Part shown: positions 1-11,951 of the stretch, one piece after another
How positions within the stretch are numbered: the stretch's first letter is position 1
Layout: every line of letters begins with the position of its first letter
NCBI GenBank assembly: GCA_017562135.1
Contig: QEYB01001327.1
Coordinates: forward strand, 210,644-274,643
Length of the DNA stretch: 64,000 bases
Direction: 5' to 3'
Source: Dipylidium caninum
Taxonomy: Eukaryota > Platyhelminthes > Cestoda > Cyclophyllidea > Dipylidiidae
Notes under the pieces: generated by a model
Seen by the model: the letters and a program-made list of their open reading frames with translations, nothing else
The model's database searches: none
What the model was told of the DNA's origin: nothing
Position numbers and translations under genes: made by a program

Positions 1-841
1 CTGAATAAGTAGTATAATTGTGGCAGTTCACATGCTCAATTCTACTGACTATTTCTAGCCAAGTTTTTTGAGGATTGCACAAAAAAGTATTTTCCATTGT
101 GCGTTAACGTAAGAAGGTTGCACCAAAGAATCGATGAGTGTAAGATTTCTACTTTTGTAAATTTAACAATCTGAAGTAAAATGCAAAATCGTTAACAGCA
201 CTACGCACCAGAAGACAAGGTCTCAAATGCGAATTAACGTCATGAGAATAAAAAAAAAAGCAAATTGATTCTTGACACCGCATTTGATATATTGACGCAG
301 GACCATAGTACCCACAGCCATTAATGTTGACGAAACGTGGGACTGCTGAATGGTACAAACAGTCCGGAGGGATTTTCATCAAAAATTTTACAAACAATTC
401 GCACTGAAACCCATTAGAATGTCTAACTTGAGACCTAAAAGTTATCACAAGTTCGTAGCGTTTCTAAATTCATATTAAAATTCCGGTGCCGATGCATCTT
501 TCACAGTGAACATTTTCATAAAAATGAAGACATTTATAAGACCTGTGATGATTCAGAGCAGTCTCAGTTTTCAAAATGTGTAAACAAAAGATAGATATCA
601 TAAAAACTCAATTATCAGTAAACGCGACTACTAGATGACAACTAAATTGATTCTCTTGAGGACGTAAAAATGTGGGCAGTTTCTCCCAGTAGTGACAAAA
701 ACACACAAAATTGTGAGACGAAATGCACCGGTATCCACGGGCAGGTTAACAATGAGTTTAACAAAAAATGTGGAGAACATAAAACTTCTACGCGAATTTA
801 AGTAAACTAATGAGTGTGCTAGTTCAAAGAGAGTTTGGGTG

Positions 842-865
842 GTGTGTGTGTGTGTGTGTGTGTGT
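842..865. repeat. (GT)n microsatellite
   Basis: About a dozen GT dinucleotides in a row, ending in a CTGTGGGG stretch. The matching place in copy 2 (near 26,085) has only about six repeats, so this is a length-variable site between the duplicates. Confidence 0.9.
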
Positions 866-1352
866 CTGTGGGGAAGGAAAGCCTAATTAAGGCTAGTCAG
901 GTCACCAAAGGGAACTTTTGCAAGAATGGTTTTGAGTACATTATAATTTTGTGCTTTTCAACACCAGTGGAAGCGAATGATTTCGGTAGGAAATCAATGA
1001 GGACGGAAAAGTGATTTTCTCATGTCTAGAAGTTAAATACATGAACTAAGCTGAGTGTAAAAGATGATACAAAGGGTAGTACAAACGTTTTCTCATGTGT
1101 GTAAAGCACCACAGTAGAGAATTCCATTCCAAAGCAGTCATAGGGTAATACATTGAAGAAATGTGTTGTTAGCAAAAGTGGCGTCAAAGAAGGCGCAACT
1201 AAAGCTTGCACTTGAGCACACTCAAATAGCAAGCAGTTTTGTATAAATATGCAGGCCGACTACCATAAAATAAAAGAACCACCTTAATCGGAAGAAAAAC
1301 CACTCCTAAGTTTCATTTCATAAAACAAATACTTTAGCGGCAAAAAACTTAC

Positions 1353-1686
1353 AGCGGTCCCGGTTCGTTGGCACACTTTGAAGCCTGCTTTTCGGGTTCA
1401 GAAGATAGCACCTCCACCATATTCTCGTCAACATTCAACCAGTGGGCCATAATAGCCAATTTAGCCGTTTCAGGTCGCTCGAAAACCACAAACTGCATAA
1501 CCTCTGTTAAACATAATTTCAACACCTTCTACCGGACCTAACACCGATAGAGCAACCTTCAACGACTTCTCCGTCGTCATTTTCGAAATCCCGACCACAT
1601 ACACCACCTTCCTCTGCTCTTCACCCGCATCTGGAGCCACTGGTGACTTTACATTCTTTCCACTTTGATACCCCGAAGTCTTTCGC
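1353..1686 (-). pseudogene. RRM3 exon of unit B1, frameshifted
   Basis: This is the counterpart of the intact exon at 26,584-26,916. It opens after a TTTACAG acceptor, keeps the same phase and encodes a recognisable RRM start (VYVVGI as RNP2). Near 1,490 it differs from copy 2 by one base within the RNP1 region, so the reading frame is lost before the second half of the domain. The donor (GCT|GTAAGT) remains. A sequencing or assembly error of one base is possible, but other exons of this unit are broken too. Confidence 0.75.
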
Positions 1687-1704
1687 CTGTAAAGTTATCA
1701 AAAC

Positions 1705-1909
1705 ATTGTTGTAAATTAATTCGCCATTCACAAAACGAGTTCCAGAACATTGTTCAACTGCTTCTTCCACATCAATGCTTCAGTCACATCGCGTACTTCC
1801 TTCCCATTCTCCAACCACACTTCATGCATACCCCGTTATCGTATTCAAACATCCTCTTTGTTGATCCTTGAAGGACCACTTTGTTACGTCGAATAGACTT
1901 CAGTAAAGC
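1705..1909 (-). pseudogene. Relic between RRM2 and RRM3, unit B1
   Basis: Counterpart of the 61-residue open frame at 26,957-27,142. It starts with the same ATG-initiated MALLKS-like segment and a Cys-x2-Cys pair. It then loses frame because one G is missing in the GGGAAG run near 1,775. I do not recognise a domain. It may be an old, decayed RRM-like exon. Confidence 0.4.
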
Positions 1910-2175
1910 CATGACTTCGTTCCCTAACCACACATCAAACATCGCACACACTCACGCAACATTTAGTCATTTTAACCGTCACATCTCCTTCAGCTTATTC
2001 AGCTTTCACGTAACACCCACGTGCATCGTCCTACTTACGACCATCCAAAGCACCATTCTCACAATGCGACAAGTATACTGAGCTTGACAGTCACACGTGA
2101 CGTGTAGTCTGTCGAGCGCCTTTAGCGAGAACAAAAAAATTTGAGTAAGATTTCAGTGAAACTGTATGAACTCAC

Positions 2176-2535
2176 ACTTGAACAGGATGCACCGATTTGC
2201 CCGGCACGAAAGGCAATAATTCTACTTTCTTCCCGTCCACATCGAACCAGTGCGTTGAGATTGCCAATTTCGCCGTCTCGGGTTGTTCAAACGTCACCAC
2301 GGCAAAACCCCTGTTGGGGGGGACACCAACGTTCTTCACTGGGCCCAACTGTAATAGCGCTAACTTTAATGACAGTGCCGTCGTTTTCTGCGACAGACCG
2401 CCCACAAAAATCCTCGCGTTATTTTCACTTAACGACGAAACAGGCCGTGGATGGATTGCATTTGATTGTGATTGGGAACCTGTTCCTTTCACCTTAGAAG
2501 CATTTGTAGGACCTTGGTTTTTCGCCATTTTTCGA
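2176..2535 (-). CDS. RRM2 exon of unit B1 (RNA-recognition motif)
   Basis: One complete exon lies between a TATAG acceptor and a GTGAGT donor. It encodes a single RRM: a basic, Ser/Gln-rich leader, RNP2 as IFVGGL and RNP1 as RGFAVVTF, followed by a helix and the last strand. RRMs bind single-stranded RNA through aromatic residues of RNP1 and RNP2; here both motifs keep a phenylalanine. The exon is open throughout and almost identical to 27,404-27,763. Its start and end phases are both 2, so it can be added or skipped without breaking the frame. The neighbouring RRM1 and RRM3 exons of this unit are frameshifted, so whether it is expressed as part of a protein is uncertain. Confidence 0.75.
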
Positions 2536-3014
2536 CTATAATGAGAACATGCACATCAAACCCTTTTCAACCTCTCGTCAGACTAAATTCAGTTTAGTTA
2601 CAATGCTCTATCTTCTTACGTTAAGAAAACACTGTCCAAAGCACAATGCCCCAACTAATCGCTGACCCCACCTAACAGAAAGTCGTCAACCCTAATTTTT
2701 ATTCAGCATTCTGCGAGGTGACCTTAGCTGGCTTGGCCTAGACTATGGTCAATCCGTGCTACCGTGATGTAACAATTTTATTTGAGTGCTGTTCGTCAAC
2801 TCGTTCACTGCTGAAAACGCAGCAAGCACAGCCTGCCAACCCACAGACATGCCAAGTACCACATTTCATTGCTCTGAATTCATTTAGTTTTTGTTTAGGA
2901 CAAGAGTTTAAATAAGCAGTTAGGGTAAACTTGTGTCCGTCCCATTGTACAAAAGTTTTTTTTGCATTCAAGCACTGGGTATTAGAAAGGAAAAAAAACA
3001 ATGGAAAAACGTAC

Positions 3015-3299
3015 TGTTCCTTGGGACAAACGCCTTGACTGAAACTGTAGCGCCGCAAATATTTTGCACGGGTAAGGAAAGAGCCTTGAGAACGGATTCT
3101 TCATCCTTAAAGGTAACATAACCTATATGGCGATGTTGTTGTACAAAAGCGTTTGTAACAAGCCCATAACGAGAGAAATACGCCTTCAGTAGTACGGCAG
3201 TGACCCCCGATGGAAACACCAGCAACGAAAATCTGCTTGGACGCAGGAGCGCTCTCATTCACTGAAAATTCATTAGAACTGCCTAAGGATAGGACGGAC
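3015..3299 (-). pseudogene. RRM1 exon of unit B1, frameshifted
   Basis: Counterpart of the intact exon at 28,244-28,528. RNP2 (IFVAGV) is present. An extra A just after it shifts the frame, and a one-base loss near the 3' end restores only the donor phase. The middle of the domain therefore reads out of frame and meets a stop. Splice sites are kept (TATAG acceptor, GTACGT donor). Confidence 0.8.
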
Positions 3300-3348
3300 C
3301 TATAATGAAAAAAGTATGCCTTCAACATGGTGGTACTGGTCATCTACC

Positions 3349-3526
3349 GAATATCACCTGCAAAAATGAGCTTGCGGCACAGGAGCACCGAAATGTGCAG
3401 TCCCATCCGCTTAAAATGCATCAGTACAGCCGAAGGATAAGTGAACTCGCCCCTGGAATTGCTCTCTTTTTAACAAAATCTCACAATATAGTTTGCAATT
3501 ATCGCAAAATTTCTTCTGTTTCTCAT
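3349..3526 (-). pseudogene. Cys-rich / half-RRM exon of unit B1, frameshifted
   Basis: Counterpart of 28,577-28,754. It has a Cys-x2-Cys-x3-Cys segment (KFCDNCKLYC) and a final RNP2-like IFAGDI. An extra base near 3,443 shifts the frame into a stop, whereas copy 2 is open. The function of the Cys-rich part is not recognised. Confidence 0.6.
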
Positions 3527-4775
3527 CTGGCGATGTTTAAAATTAACAAACTAGGATTTCACAACTTTTTGTACTTATAAGATAATACTTATTGTACCTG
3601 CTCAGACTCCGTCCTTTTCACATTGTTCTCCGCTTGTTAACGAGAGTTCTGAAGGCTCTTCGACCACCTAAATGGCAAGACCAAAGAGAGTCCTTTTCTC
3701 AAAATGAGTTCTCTTTGTTGGCTATAGATCGCTTGGCAGGTCACTGCAAGTTATAAGATCATTTCTCATTTGCGATAGCTCATCTAAATTCTGTGAATAG
3801 TAAACAAATAACCCATGCCTTTTAGTGATGAATTAGGAATTACATCCGACGTCACAAGGCAAAGTGTTTCATTTAGCAACAAACAGATGTGGTGAATTTG
3901 CACTCAGTATTCCTTAATGGTGTTCGTTAAACTACAGACGTAGTGATAAACATTTTTGGACATCGAAGCACGAACATCTTGGGGCTCCGAAATAGTCTGC
4001 ACAAGTGACGCCTTCTAGGCTTACTCCTTTCTCAGTACTGATTTGTTTCGTGTGATAGGTGATTTAAAGAAAATAAAGAGGCGTGGGCCAGATTCCTCTG
4101 GTTATTTTCAATAATACTCCATTGCAGTTAAGAATTTTCACATCAACATGATTCGTTTCCTAGTTTCAGCTGAAGTGTGCAAATAAGTTTCAATTACGCT
4201 TCAGAATCCTTTTATTCTTAATTCAACAACTCTATTGGGAAGTTTTACTTCCATGCAGGAAAGACGAAGCCCGACCGACAAGCGAATCGGATCCTAGTCC
4301 CTATTTAGTAGCATCATAAAAGGCCCAAGACTGCCAAAGTAAAGTCTAGCTACATGTGGAATGGTGGACCTTGACTGATTATTTGTTATCACTTCCTTAA
4401 ACTATCTGAAACTGCTCCAAGGTTTGTTTCTCCATCAAAATAAGGAACCACTTCACAGATTCTATTATGATATAAAGCAATCTTCTTTTTCCTCGCCTAG
4501 TTTATCTCAGTAATCTATAGGCCCAAACTGGCCATAAGATCAAAGCGTTCTTGACTCCACTGTTTAGGGACTTCTGACGAAACTATAAATAATCACACAA
4601 ATAACTTCTCAAATCCTAGTTGATAAACAGAGGCAGAATTCAATTCGCTAAGGTTCATGCGATTGTTTCGAAAAACTGAGTGTAACTAGTGCGAAAGGCC
4701 CTTGGTTTTAGCAGATTGAGAAAGGCGGTGGAATAAAAGTAGTGTGAGGGAGAGGTAATTGATTAATGAGCTTAC

Positions 4776-5070
4776 CTTAGACGAATGTAACTTCCAGCAT
4801 TTCAGACAGACGGGTTCCTCGCAATGAAGACAATCGCGTAAACTGGGAGCGGGGATTTGACAAAGGGGGCAGACAGATATAAGGCTTCGACGTTCCTCCA
4901 CAAGATGTTTATTAACCTGTGCCTCAAGCGCCGGGTTTGGTTCTGCTTGGGTCAGAGGATAGAAGTTATCACAGTTAAAACACCGCACTTCTCTTTGATC
5001 GGGACGCGTTACGAGGCAGGGCTCCAAACAGAAAGAGTGCTCGCAAGGCAGGGTGTGTGGAGAAAGTAGG
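4776..5070 (-). CDS. RING + B-box-like exon of unit B1
   Basis: The exon runs from a TTTTGTAG acceptor to an AAG|GTAAGC donor and is fully open. It encodes the second half of a RING-type finger (LPCEHSFCLEPC, then a CFNC pair) followed by a B-box-like cluster with paired cysteines (CPLC, CLHC, CLKC) and a final His. The family pattern is an E3 ubiquitin ligase RING with a TRIM-like B-box. The first Cys pair of the RING must lie in an upstream exon that I could not identify. The exon begins in phase 2 and ends in phase 0, as in units A and C. It differs from the copy at 30,038-30,332 by only a few bases, close to residues CFNCDNFY versus CFDCDTLY. I found no clear helical exons downstream of it, so this unit may be incomplete. 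Confidence 0.75.
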
Positions 5071-8000
5071 CTACAAAATTAGTTTATGCGAATGAATCAA
5101 ACGTTTCGCTGCAGCTACGCAAATGTGAACTGATCCACAAAACCTTGATGATGAGACAGTTTACGGGATTGAATCGATGTCTTGGCTGTGAAAAAAAAGA
5201 GCCTCTGATCTAGATAATCGCATAAAACGCGAGTTCTCTGGTACCTGCTTTTATGGAAACTCGAAGTCAACTGCAGGAAATTAAATGGTAATTTGGTTGA
5301 TACAGTTAATGTCATCATTTACACTTTAATTTGCGGTATCCAATGCTCCTTCAGTAGTTTCGACAGAACCTCTTACCGGAAGCCTACTTCTCACGTAAAA
5401 GATATGCACTGAGACAGGACAACAAATACGGAAACTTAGCCTAATGATACCAGTTTGGTATAAATAAACCGAAGAGCAGAATTATTATTAGACTCATATC
5501 CTACAACAAGTCAGTATATCTTAGACAGAGCTTATAATACTTGGGATATCTTCAACTACACCGATATAACCAGATGACTTAGGTACGAGAGCATGATAAA
5601 AATGCTCCCCATACCTCCTGACAACTCAAGACGGTAACGGTTACCGCAGTAAACTGAAGTGAAAGGCGCCTATGTAGATAATGTTTAGGAATGAGTAAGA
5701 CATGAAACAGAATTTTGTATAGACAGAAGGGCAGCATTTAAGATTTTACTACATAATGGCTTCATTCAGCTAGGACAATTGATGAACACCCTACAGTGCG
5801 AGAAAATTGACTCTCCGCTCAGTTTTTAGATTAACTACAGTGAAAAACAATTCTGAGCCACGGAATGAGCCAGTAGAAGACAACACAAGAGTTCAAAAAA
5901 ACAGTAACAGTGGATTTGTGCATGTTTTGGGATTAAAAACAGTAAGGAAAATGAAGGAAAAGTGAAATTGAGCTTGCAATGTTGAATGTTAGATCCAAAC
6001 CAAGGCGTGAACAACGCCGATCTACGGTGATTGTAAGAACAGGCATCTTCTAATATTGAATGAAAATACAGAGATCTCTAGAAGCAGAATTACGGTAAAA
6101 TAAGTAATTATGGACACGCCCATTTATGGAGTTTTATCTGATAAAAAAGAGTAAGACTTGCAGTACATCTTCCGAATCTCAGGTACCTAACTTGAGGTTC
6201 CACGTGGATTTTGCCTCATTGTCAGAAAATGTTCAGCAAAAGCTTATCAGAGGAATACAAGGTTCTATCGATGCTATAATAAGTGTTGATATGCTCAAAG
6301 GCTTCTGGGGATATTATTACATACTCCTGTAAAAGAAAAATTGAATAAAGAGCCCCTCGTGGTGACCGTTGGGGTGAGTGGGTTAGGGCACTCGAAGTAA
6401 GTTCTAAATCAAGGCCCTGGGATAAGGGCTGACTATCCACACTAAAAGTTCATTCCCTTGACAAAAACGAAAAACGGCGGTATAAGTATGGCAAAAACCT
6501 CACAAAATTCAACGAGTGAATAAAGTTCTGGATGACAAATATATTTGGCACAAGGCATAGTCTCCCCACTTGATGTTTACTGAATTGTCTTCTAAGGAAA
6601 ATCCGTAATATCGGTGCAGGAGGCTCGCTAACACACGCGGTAAAAGTTGTAAAAAGCGGTGAACAATACTTATTCCCACTAAACTACTTTCATGCTATTT
6701 CATACAACGAAAACGAAACAGTAACTTTAGATAGCAATCCCCTCATCTACTTCTGAGCTCGAGCAAGGCTTCAGTCAAAATTGGATTAAACACCGGGCGA
6801 ACTCGAATCATATCAACGTATTATGGGGCAACAGAAAAATTGGTTTACTTCAATGAAGTCAAAAAACGTAATCGCCAAAAAATTCCCTTGCCTTCAATAA
6901 TGCATTCCGATCAGTCAAAGTACAAAGTTACTGGCAACACAGTTACGCGAATTTCCTACTGGAAAAATTTGATAACATTGTTACCGCCCCATAATTTGAC
7001 AAGTGGATGGGAATCCATCTCAAAGCGGTAGAGCTTAGTCTCCTAGTAGAGGACTAACTTTGTGAAAAAGGGTATATGACTATTTTGTGTAAATTTAGTG
7101 TAGTCAAACGCATGTGGCACCATCGCTATCATGAAGAGATGTCTACTGAACCCCGGTGATGAAAGTTCGTAGCTTTTTGTGCTCTATGAAAAAATATGGC
7201 ATTCAACATGGTTCAACGTACAAATACCCTAAAAGGGTTAACCTCAGAATGAAAGATATCTGGCACATGAAACCCAAATTAACTACTCATAGTGAAGAGA
7301 AATTAATAAGAAAATTGTACAATAAAAATAAGTCAATCCTCGCCTCGACCGAATATCCACGTCACAGTGTAGCCACTGGACTCGTGCCAGTTATTTCCCG
7401 GTGCTTTAGGGAAGGATACTTACTATTTCCCACATACGCCACATAACAGACCACCCGATTGCCCGCCTCGAGAGGTTGCATGCAGACTCCCACTAGGCGA
7501 AGTTAAGGCTACAAATAAGACCTCGAATGCCTCATTGGTTCCCCAACTTGCGAAGTTATTGGTTAAAAGGCAAACAAACCAAAATAATTGGTTGGCCACA
7601 GCACGCGCAGATAATTAAATGTCACTGTGGCTTAAGACAATCAATGCTTCAGTATGTAAGCACTGACAACAAAGACGTGCGACCAATCGTTCAACCGACA
7701 CAGAAAAACACAATGAGAAATGTTTATTTAATGACATTTCCTACTTCTGTTCGATCTACTCTGTGTGAAACACAACTGAAAGCCCTGGAATAATTCTGCT
7801 CATTGTATTGTTGGGCGACAAGCAAGACGATTAGAGATGTAGTTGTGCCGGTGGTAGAATCGAATCAAGACAGAAGTCTGAATTTGGATACCCAAATTGA
7901 ACAAGCAAACAGATGCTAATGGCAGCTATATTGATCAGAAAACAGTTCTGTGATGCGTTTACGCCCAAAACGCTTGTGTCGTGGATCTACACACAGCAAC

Positions 8001-8750
8001 CGAAATCACCCCTGCTTCAATCGTGAGAATGGGTGGCTGCCGACAACGGAAAAAATCACGTTTAACGTTTAAGGCAAGTATCTACAATTAATTTTCCAGT
8101 TCATTTAGATGAATTTCAAAATTAATAATAGGCAAACTTTAATATCCCCGAGATTCCATACCGAGAAAGGTGTCGGACAGGCTGTAGGAAAATGAAAAAC
8201 AGTAGCTTTATACCGTAACTACAATTGCTTTTATAAAAAGGCAACTACAGAACCGCGAGAGATTAGCCGGTTTTTAATGAGGTAATGAATGTAATCACGT
8301 ATTATTTGAACGAAGAAAGAGGGGAACATAACTTCTTGACCGGCGTCCTTGCGGTTCTACTTTGATCAGTTTTCCCTGAAAAGCGGCAAAAAATAACTAG
8401 GCTTCAAGAAACTTAATGAAAGCCTTCATTAGACGGTAGAGGACGGTTTAGTTAACTCGCATACATACTGTAAGCAAGCGTAACGACAAATACTCAGTTA
8501 ACCAAAGGCGAAGTTTGATTTCTACGTGCTACATTCATTGAAGCATAATGAGATTAATGCGTTCGTGCAAGAACCACTTAGCTTGTTATGCAGAAAAATC
8601 TTTAAACACTGACAGTTAAGTCAAGCTCTGAGAGCTCAGAACTGGTAAATATAGGTAAGTAAGCCTCAAAACTAACGGCTGCTACTCCTACAGACAAAAT
8701 GGATTGGAGAAACATTAATGCACGAAATCAACATTGAAGCAAATGTAGAA
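5071..8750. other. No supported gene; duplicated non-coding DNA
   Basis: Short open frames occur on both strands (for example a plus-strand 63-codon frame at 6,840), but none has splice-site support, domain motifs or frame-preserving conservation with its copy. The missing first RING exon of unit B1 could lie in its left part. The block 6.57-7.03 kb is nearly identical to 31.84-32.30 kb; the DNA on either side is more diverged. Confidence 0.6.
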
Positions 8751-9070
8751 TTACTGTATAAATCCATTTAAAGCCAAATTCGCGTAGGACTCCCAAGTCT
8801 GCCATGCCAGTTCAGAGGATTGTACCTCCACCATATTCTTATTACCAATCAACCAGTGGACGGAAATAGCCAATTTAGCCACAACGACATAACTTCTATC
8901 GCGCAAAAATCCTGCCTCTTCCGCCCAATTCAACAGTGAAGGAAGTCTTCAAAGACCTCTTCGTCGTCCTTTTCAAAATAACAACTAAATAAGCACATTA
9001 ATCTCCACTCATATCCGGAACCAATGACGACTGAGATGATAGCGACCGACTTTCGCAACACGGCGTCTTC
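8751..9070 (-). pseudogene. Decayed RRM3 exon of unit A1
   Basis: Aligns base by base with the RRM3 exon of unit B: the leader, the helix region and the RNP1 region (SYVVV, AKLAISVHW, MVEVQSSE) are recognisable. The RNP2 part is out of frame, and the bases between RNP1 and helix 2 are deleted. The same relic sits at 34,048-34,370 with a 3-base difference, so the decay is older than the 25-kb duplication. Confidence 0.7.
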
Positions 9071-9505
9071 ACCTTCGCGCCATTTTGAGACGTCAAAGTC
9101 TCTCATCCACAAATACGTCAAACATCGTTCCAGCGCAATTCCTATGCACAACATGAATGCCTACTTGTCTTCCTACTCTCCTACCATCAGGGTATCGGCG
9201 TTAAATGCCACCACATACATATCTACCCGCATTCAGGATAGACTTAAAGCACAGTACACCACGGTGGTGATGCACACTCCCAATTGTCTGATCAAAGCCT
9301 TCTCTTTGCCGGCCGATAAAATCACCTTGTAAACCCCACCACACACTCCACATCACAATCATCCACTCAACATTCATTCATTTTCCTCGCCACATCCCCT
9401 GCAGCTTATCCGGCTTGCACGTCACATTGAAGTGCATCTGCCCACTCACGACTGTTCAGAGCACCATTCGCATAATGCATTTTAATGAAGCTCGTATAAA
9501 CCCAC

Positions 9506-9865
9506 TTTTGAACGGGATGCGCCGATTTCTGCGGCACGAATGGGGAAAGTTCTACTCTCTTTCCATCCACATCGCACCAGTGCGTTGAGATTGCCAATTT
9601 CGCCGTCTCGAGTTGTTCAGACGTCACCACGGCAAAACTCCTGTTGAGGGGGGTATTAACTTCCTTCACCGGACCCAACTGTGATAGCGATGATATTAAA
9701 GATTGTATTGTCGATTTATACGATAAACAGCCCACAAAAATCTTCGTGTCATTTTCCCTCAACGGCGAAGCAAGTCGTGTCTGGGATGCAATTGGTTGAA
9801 ATTGTGACCTCGTTCTCCTCACCTTGGAAGAGTTTGTAGTACCTTGCCTTTTTGATATTCTTCGA
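9506..9865 (-). CDS. RRM2 exon of unit A1 (RNA-recognition motif)
   Basis: An open exon between a TATAG acceptor and an AA|GTGGGT donor, 360 bases long like the RRM2 exon of unit B. It encodes one RRM with RNP2 IFVGCL and RNP1 RSFAVVTS, so the usual last aromatic residue of RNP1 is replaced by serine. The start phase (2) fits the end of the third helical exon at 10,816, giving an in-frame junction. The paralogous exon in copy 2 (34,807-35,170) is frameshifted. The RING exon of this same unit is broken, so A1 as a whole may not make the full protein. Confidence 0.7.
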
Positions 9866-10815
9866 CTATATTGAAAGCATGTAGACCAAACCCTCTTCTA
9901 CCTCTCATCAGGTTAACTTAAGGTAAGTTATGCAACACCAGCTTCTTACGTTAAGTTACCAGCATATTTCTCTGAAGAAATTAGCTGTCAACTATTCCCT
10001 GACCCCACATCTAGAGGTCGTATTTGTAAGACAATAAACCATTAACTCTAATTGTTATTCAACTTTCTCTGAGTTGACCCTAGGTTGGCTCGTCCTAGAC
10101 CGTGGTCAATCTCTGCTGTCGGCTGTGATAATTTTACTCGTGTGCTATTCGTCAATTCGTCCTCTGCTGAAAATGCGGCAAGCACAACCTGCCAGACCAC
10201 AAATATTCCAAGTGCCACAGTACTTTTTTAGCACAAATGCATTGAAACAAGCACTAATTATAAATTGGTCTAACTGCGAAAATTGTATATTAACCATCTG
10301 GTCTCAGGTACATTTATTATAATGTGATTAAGTTAACGTCTAACGTCAATTACAGCCGGGACTGTGCTATCCACACCACACACCACACCTGTAATTTGAA
10401 TAATTGTGAATCAAGTAATTTGGTTTATATAAGCAAATAATGAATGGAAAGGTGATTAATGAAGAAAGTAACATGGACAAAAAGACAAGAGGTTGAGAAA
10501 ATGTCCCCTTACTCCTAAGATTGAAAGAGGCTACTTTTACGAAAGTAAGGGCTATAGGTTGACGGCAACCCATACAATGATTAGTGCGTCTAGCCCTTTG
10601 GAGCGCAAATAAGCCATATCTTCCTGTGGTTTGTCATGACGATATAGTTACTGGAATGTTTTCATCATGTATCTTCATCTATTTTAAACCCGAATATTCT
10701 CATAAACTACACATTCCAGTGGCTCGTAAAATAATCTTGCAAGGGAGCGACTTACCAATTCCTGTTGGACTTCGATAACCAAATGTGCAACATTCAACAC
10801 CCCTTCCCCACTCAC
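9866..10815. other. Intron of unit A1; no coding evidence
   Basis: Lies between the RRM2 exon and the third helical exon. The part at 10,060-10,220 is similar to 2,700-2,860 and 27,945-28,105, which lie downstream of RRM1 in unit B. Units A and B therefore share intronic as well as exonic sequence. An 82-codon plus-strand frame at 10,074 runs antisense to this shared DNA and I do not regard it as a gene. About 65 bases near 10,420-10,520 are missing from copy 2. Confidence 0.65.
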
Positions 10816-11446
10816 CTTCGATTTTTCTCGTTAGACGGCGTCACATGAGAAGGTTGGACCAGTGTGTCAACAATAAGAAGACGGATTTCATTCAAGTGGA
10901 GAATAATCTAAGGAAAAAGGTACGTAAATTTCATCATGTTCAAATTTCCTCCTCAACTTACCTTATCCTTGTCATATACAGTAAATTTTGTAATCGGTGG
11001 GGACTGTAAATTCTGAATCGTCTCTCTCAAGGACTCAGCGTCCAGCCAGAATTTTTGCAACTGCGTTCTTCTTTTGATTAATGATAACAAATCCTGTTGA
11101 AGAAAAATATAGACAATAAGCTTACTTTGAGGTATACATCGGAGTCAATATTCGCCTTTAATAAATCGGCCGAGAGTTTTTCTACAGTGACCTTGATCTT
11201 GTTGAGATTTTCGATTCCAACTTCATAGGTATTTTCCACGGTTAAAGTAGCACTTTGTAGAGCCTCATTCGCGGCTTTCTTTAACTCCTGAATTGCTTTA
11301 CCTATGGCATCCACGATCTCCATCTTTGCCACCCTTTCGCTATCTTCAAGCGATAATTCCGAGTTTCCAGACTTTTGTTTATGCGTTTTCAAAGCAGCCA
11401 TTTCTCGAGACAGCTCTCCTAGCTTGGTCTTCACCGTCAGGCTAAA
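10816..11446 (-). CDS. Three helical (coiled-coil) exons of unit A1
   Basis: Exons at 11,446-11,126, 11,093-10,962 and 10,907-10,816 have clean acceptors and GTAAGC, GTAAGT and GTGAGT donors. Their phases are 0-0, 0-0 and 0-2, and they join without a stop. The first encodes a 107-residue segment rich in Lys, Glu, Ala and Leu with few Pro or Gly, typical of a coiled coil (KTKLGELSREMAALK at its start). The next two continue the helix and end in a Pro/Ser linker. In TRIM proteins this part drives dimerisation. The sequence is essentially identical to 36,055-36,685. The upstream RING exon is frameshifted here, so a complete protein from A1 is doubtful. Confidence 0.75.
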
Positions 11447-11951
11447 CTGATTACATAGATAAAAATAAAACCAGTTTGTACGTGACCCCCGTAACTCGCG
11501 TATTTCAATTCAAATCGACACAAGATTGATCGAGACTAAAAGAAAGTGGACAAGTGCAAGATGGGCTCACATGGGCCTGTCAAAGACTAGTCTGGTTCTT
11601 TCCTTATCTCATCAAATACTTCTGTGGTAGATTTTACAGTAACGGATACATGACTTAATAACAGAAAGCTCCAGCATGCTACAGCACTGTATCGACATGC
11701 AGGGATAAGGGGATATTTCGGGCCAAATCTACCCTTTACAAATACTGCAGTTTTTTCATTCATTCATGATTCAAACAAAATTTACTCGACTACAATGGAT
11801 TGCTCGCAGTTGAGACACAATATTGTCAAATAGTGGCGTTAAAACGAACGGTATTCGACCGATGTTGCAGAAAATGTTCCAAAATCAAGCCCAATCAGCC
11901 CAACAGTCCAATAAAGCAGGTCACACCTCGATTAAAATAATCAACGCTTAC

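Noticed and set aside
2141..2541. Plus-strand frames of 114-118 codons (also 27,369-27,769)
   Set aside because: They are exact shadows of the minus-strand RRM2 exon.
9024..9332. Plus-strand 102-codon frame, identical in both copies (also 34,324-34,632)
   Set aside because: It runs antisense to relics of the RRM3 exon region of unit A. Its conservation reflects a near-identical duplicated block; no motif or splice support.
10074..10322. Plus-strand 82-codon frame (also 35,379-35,627)
   Set aside because: Antisense to intronic DNA shared by units A and B; no domain and no splice borders.
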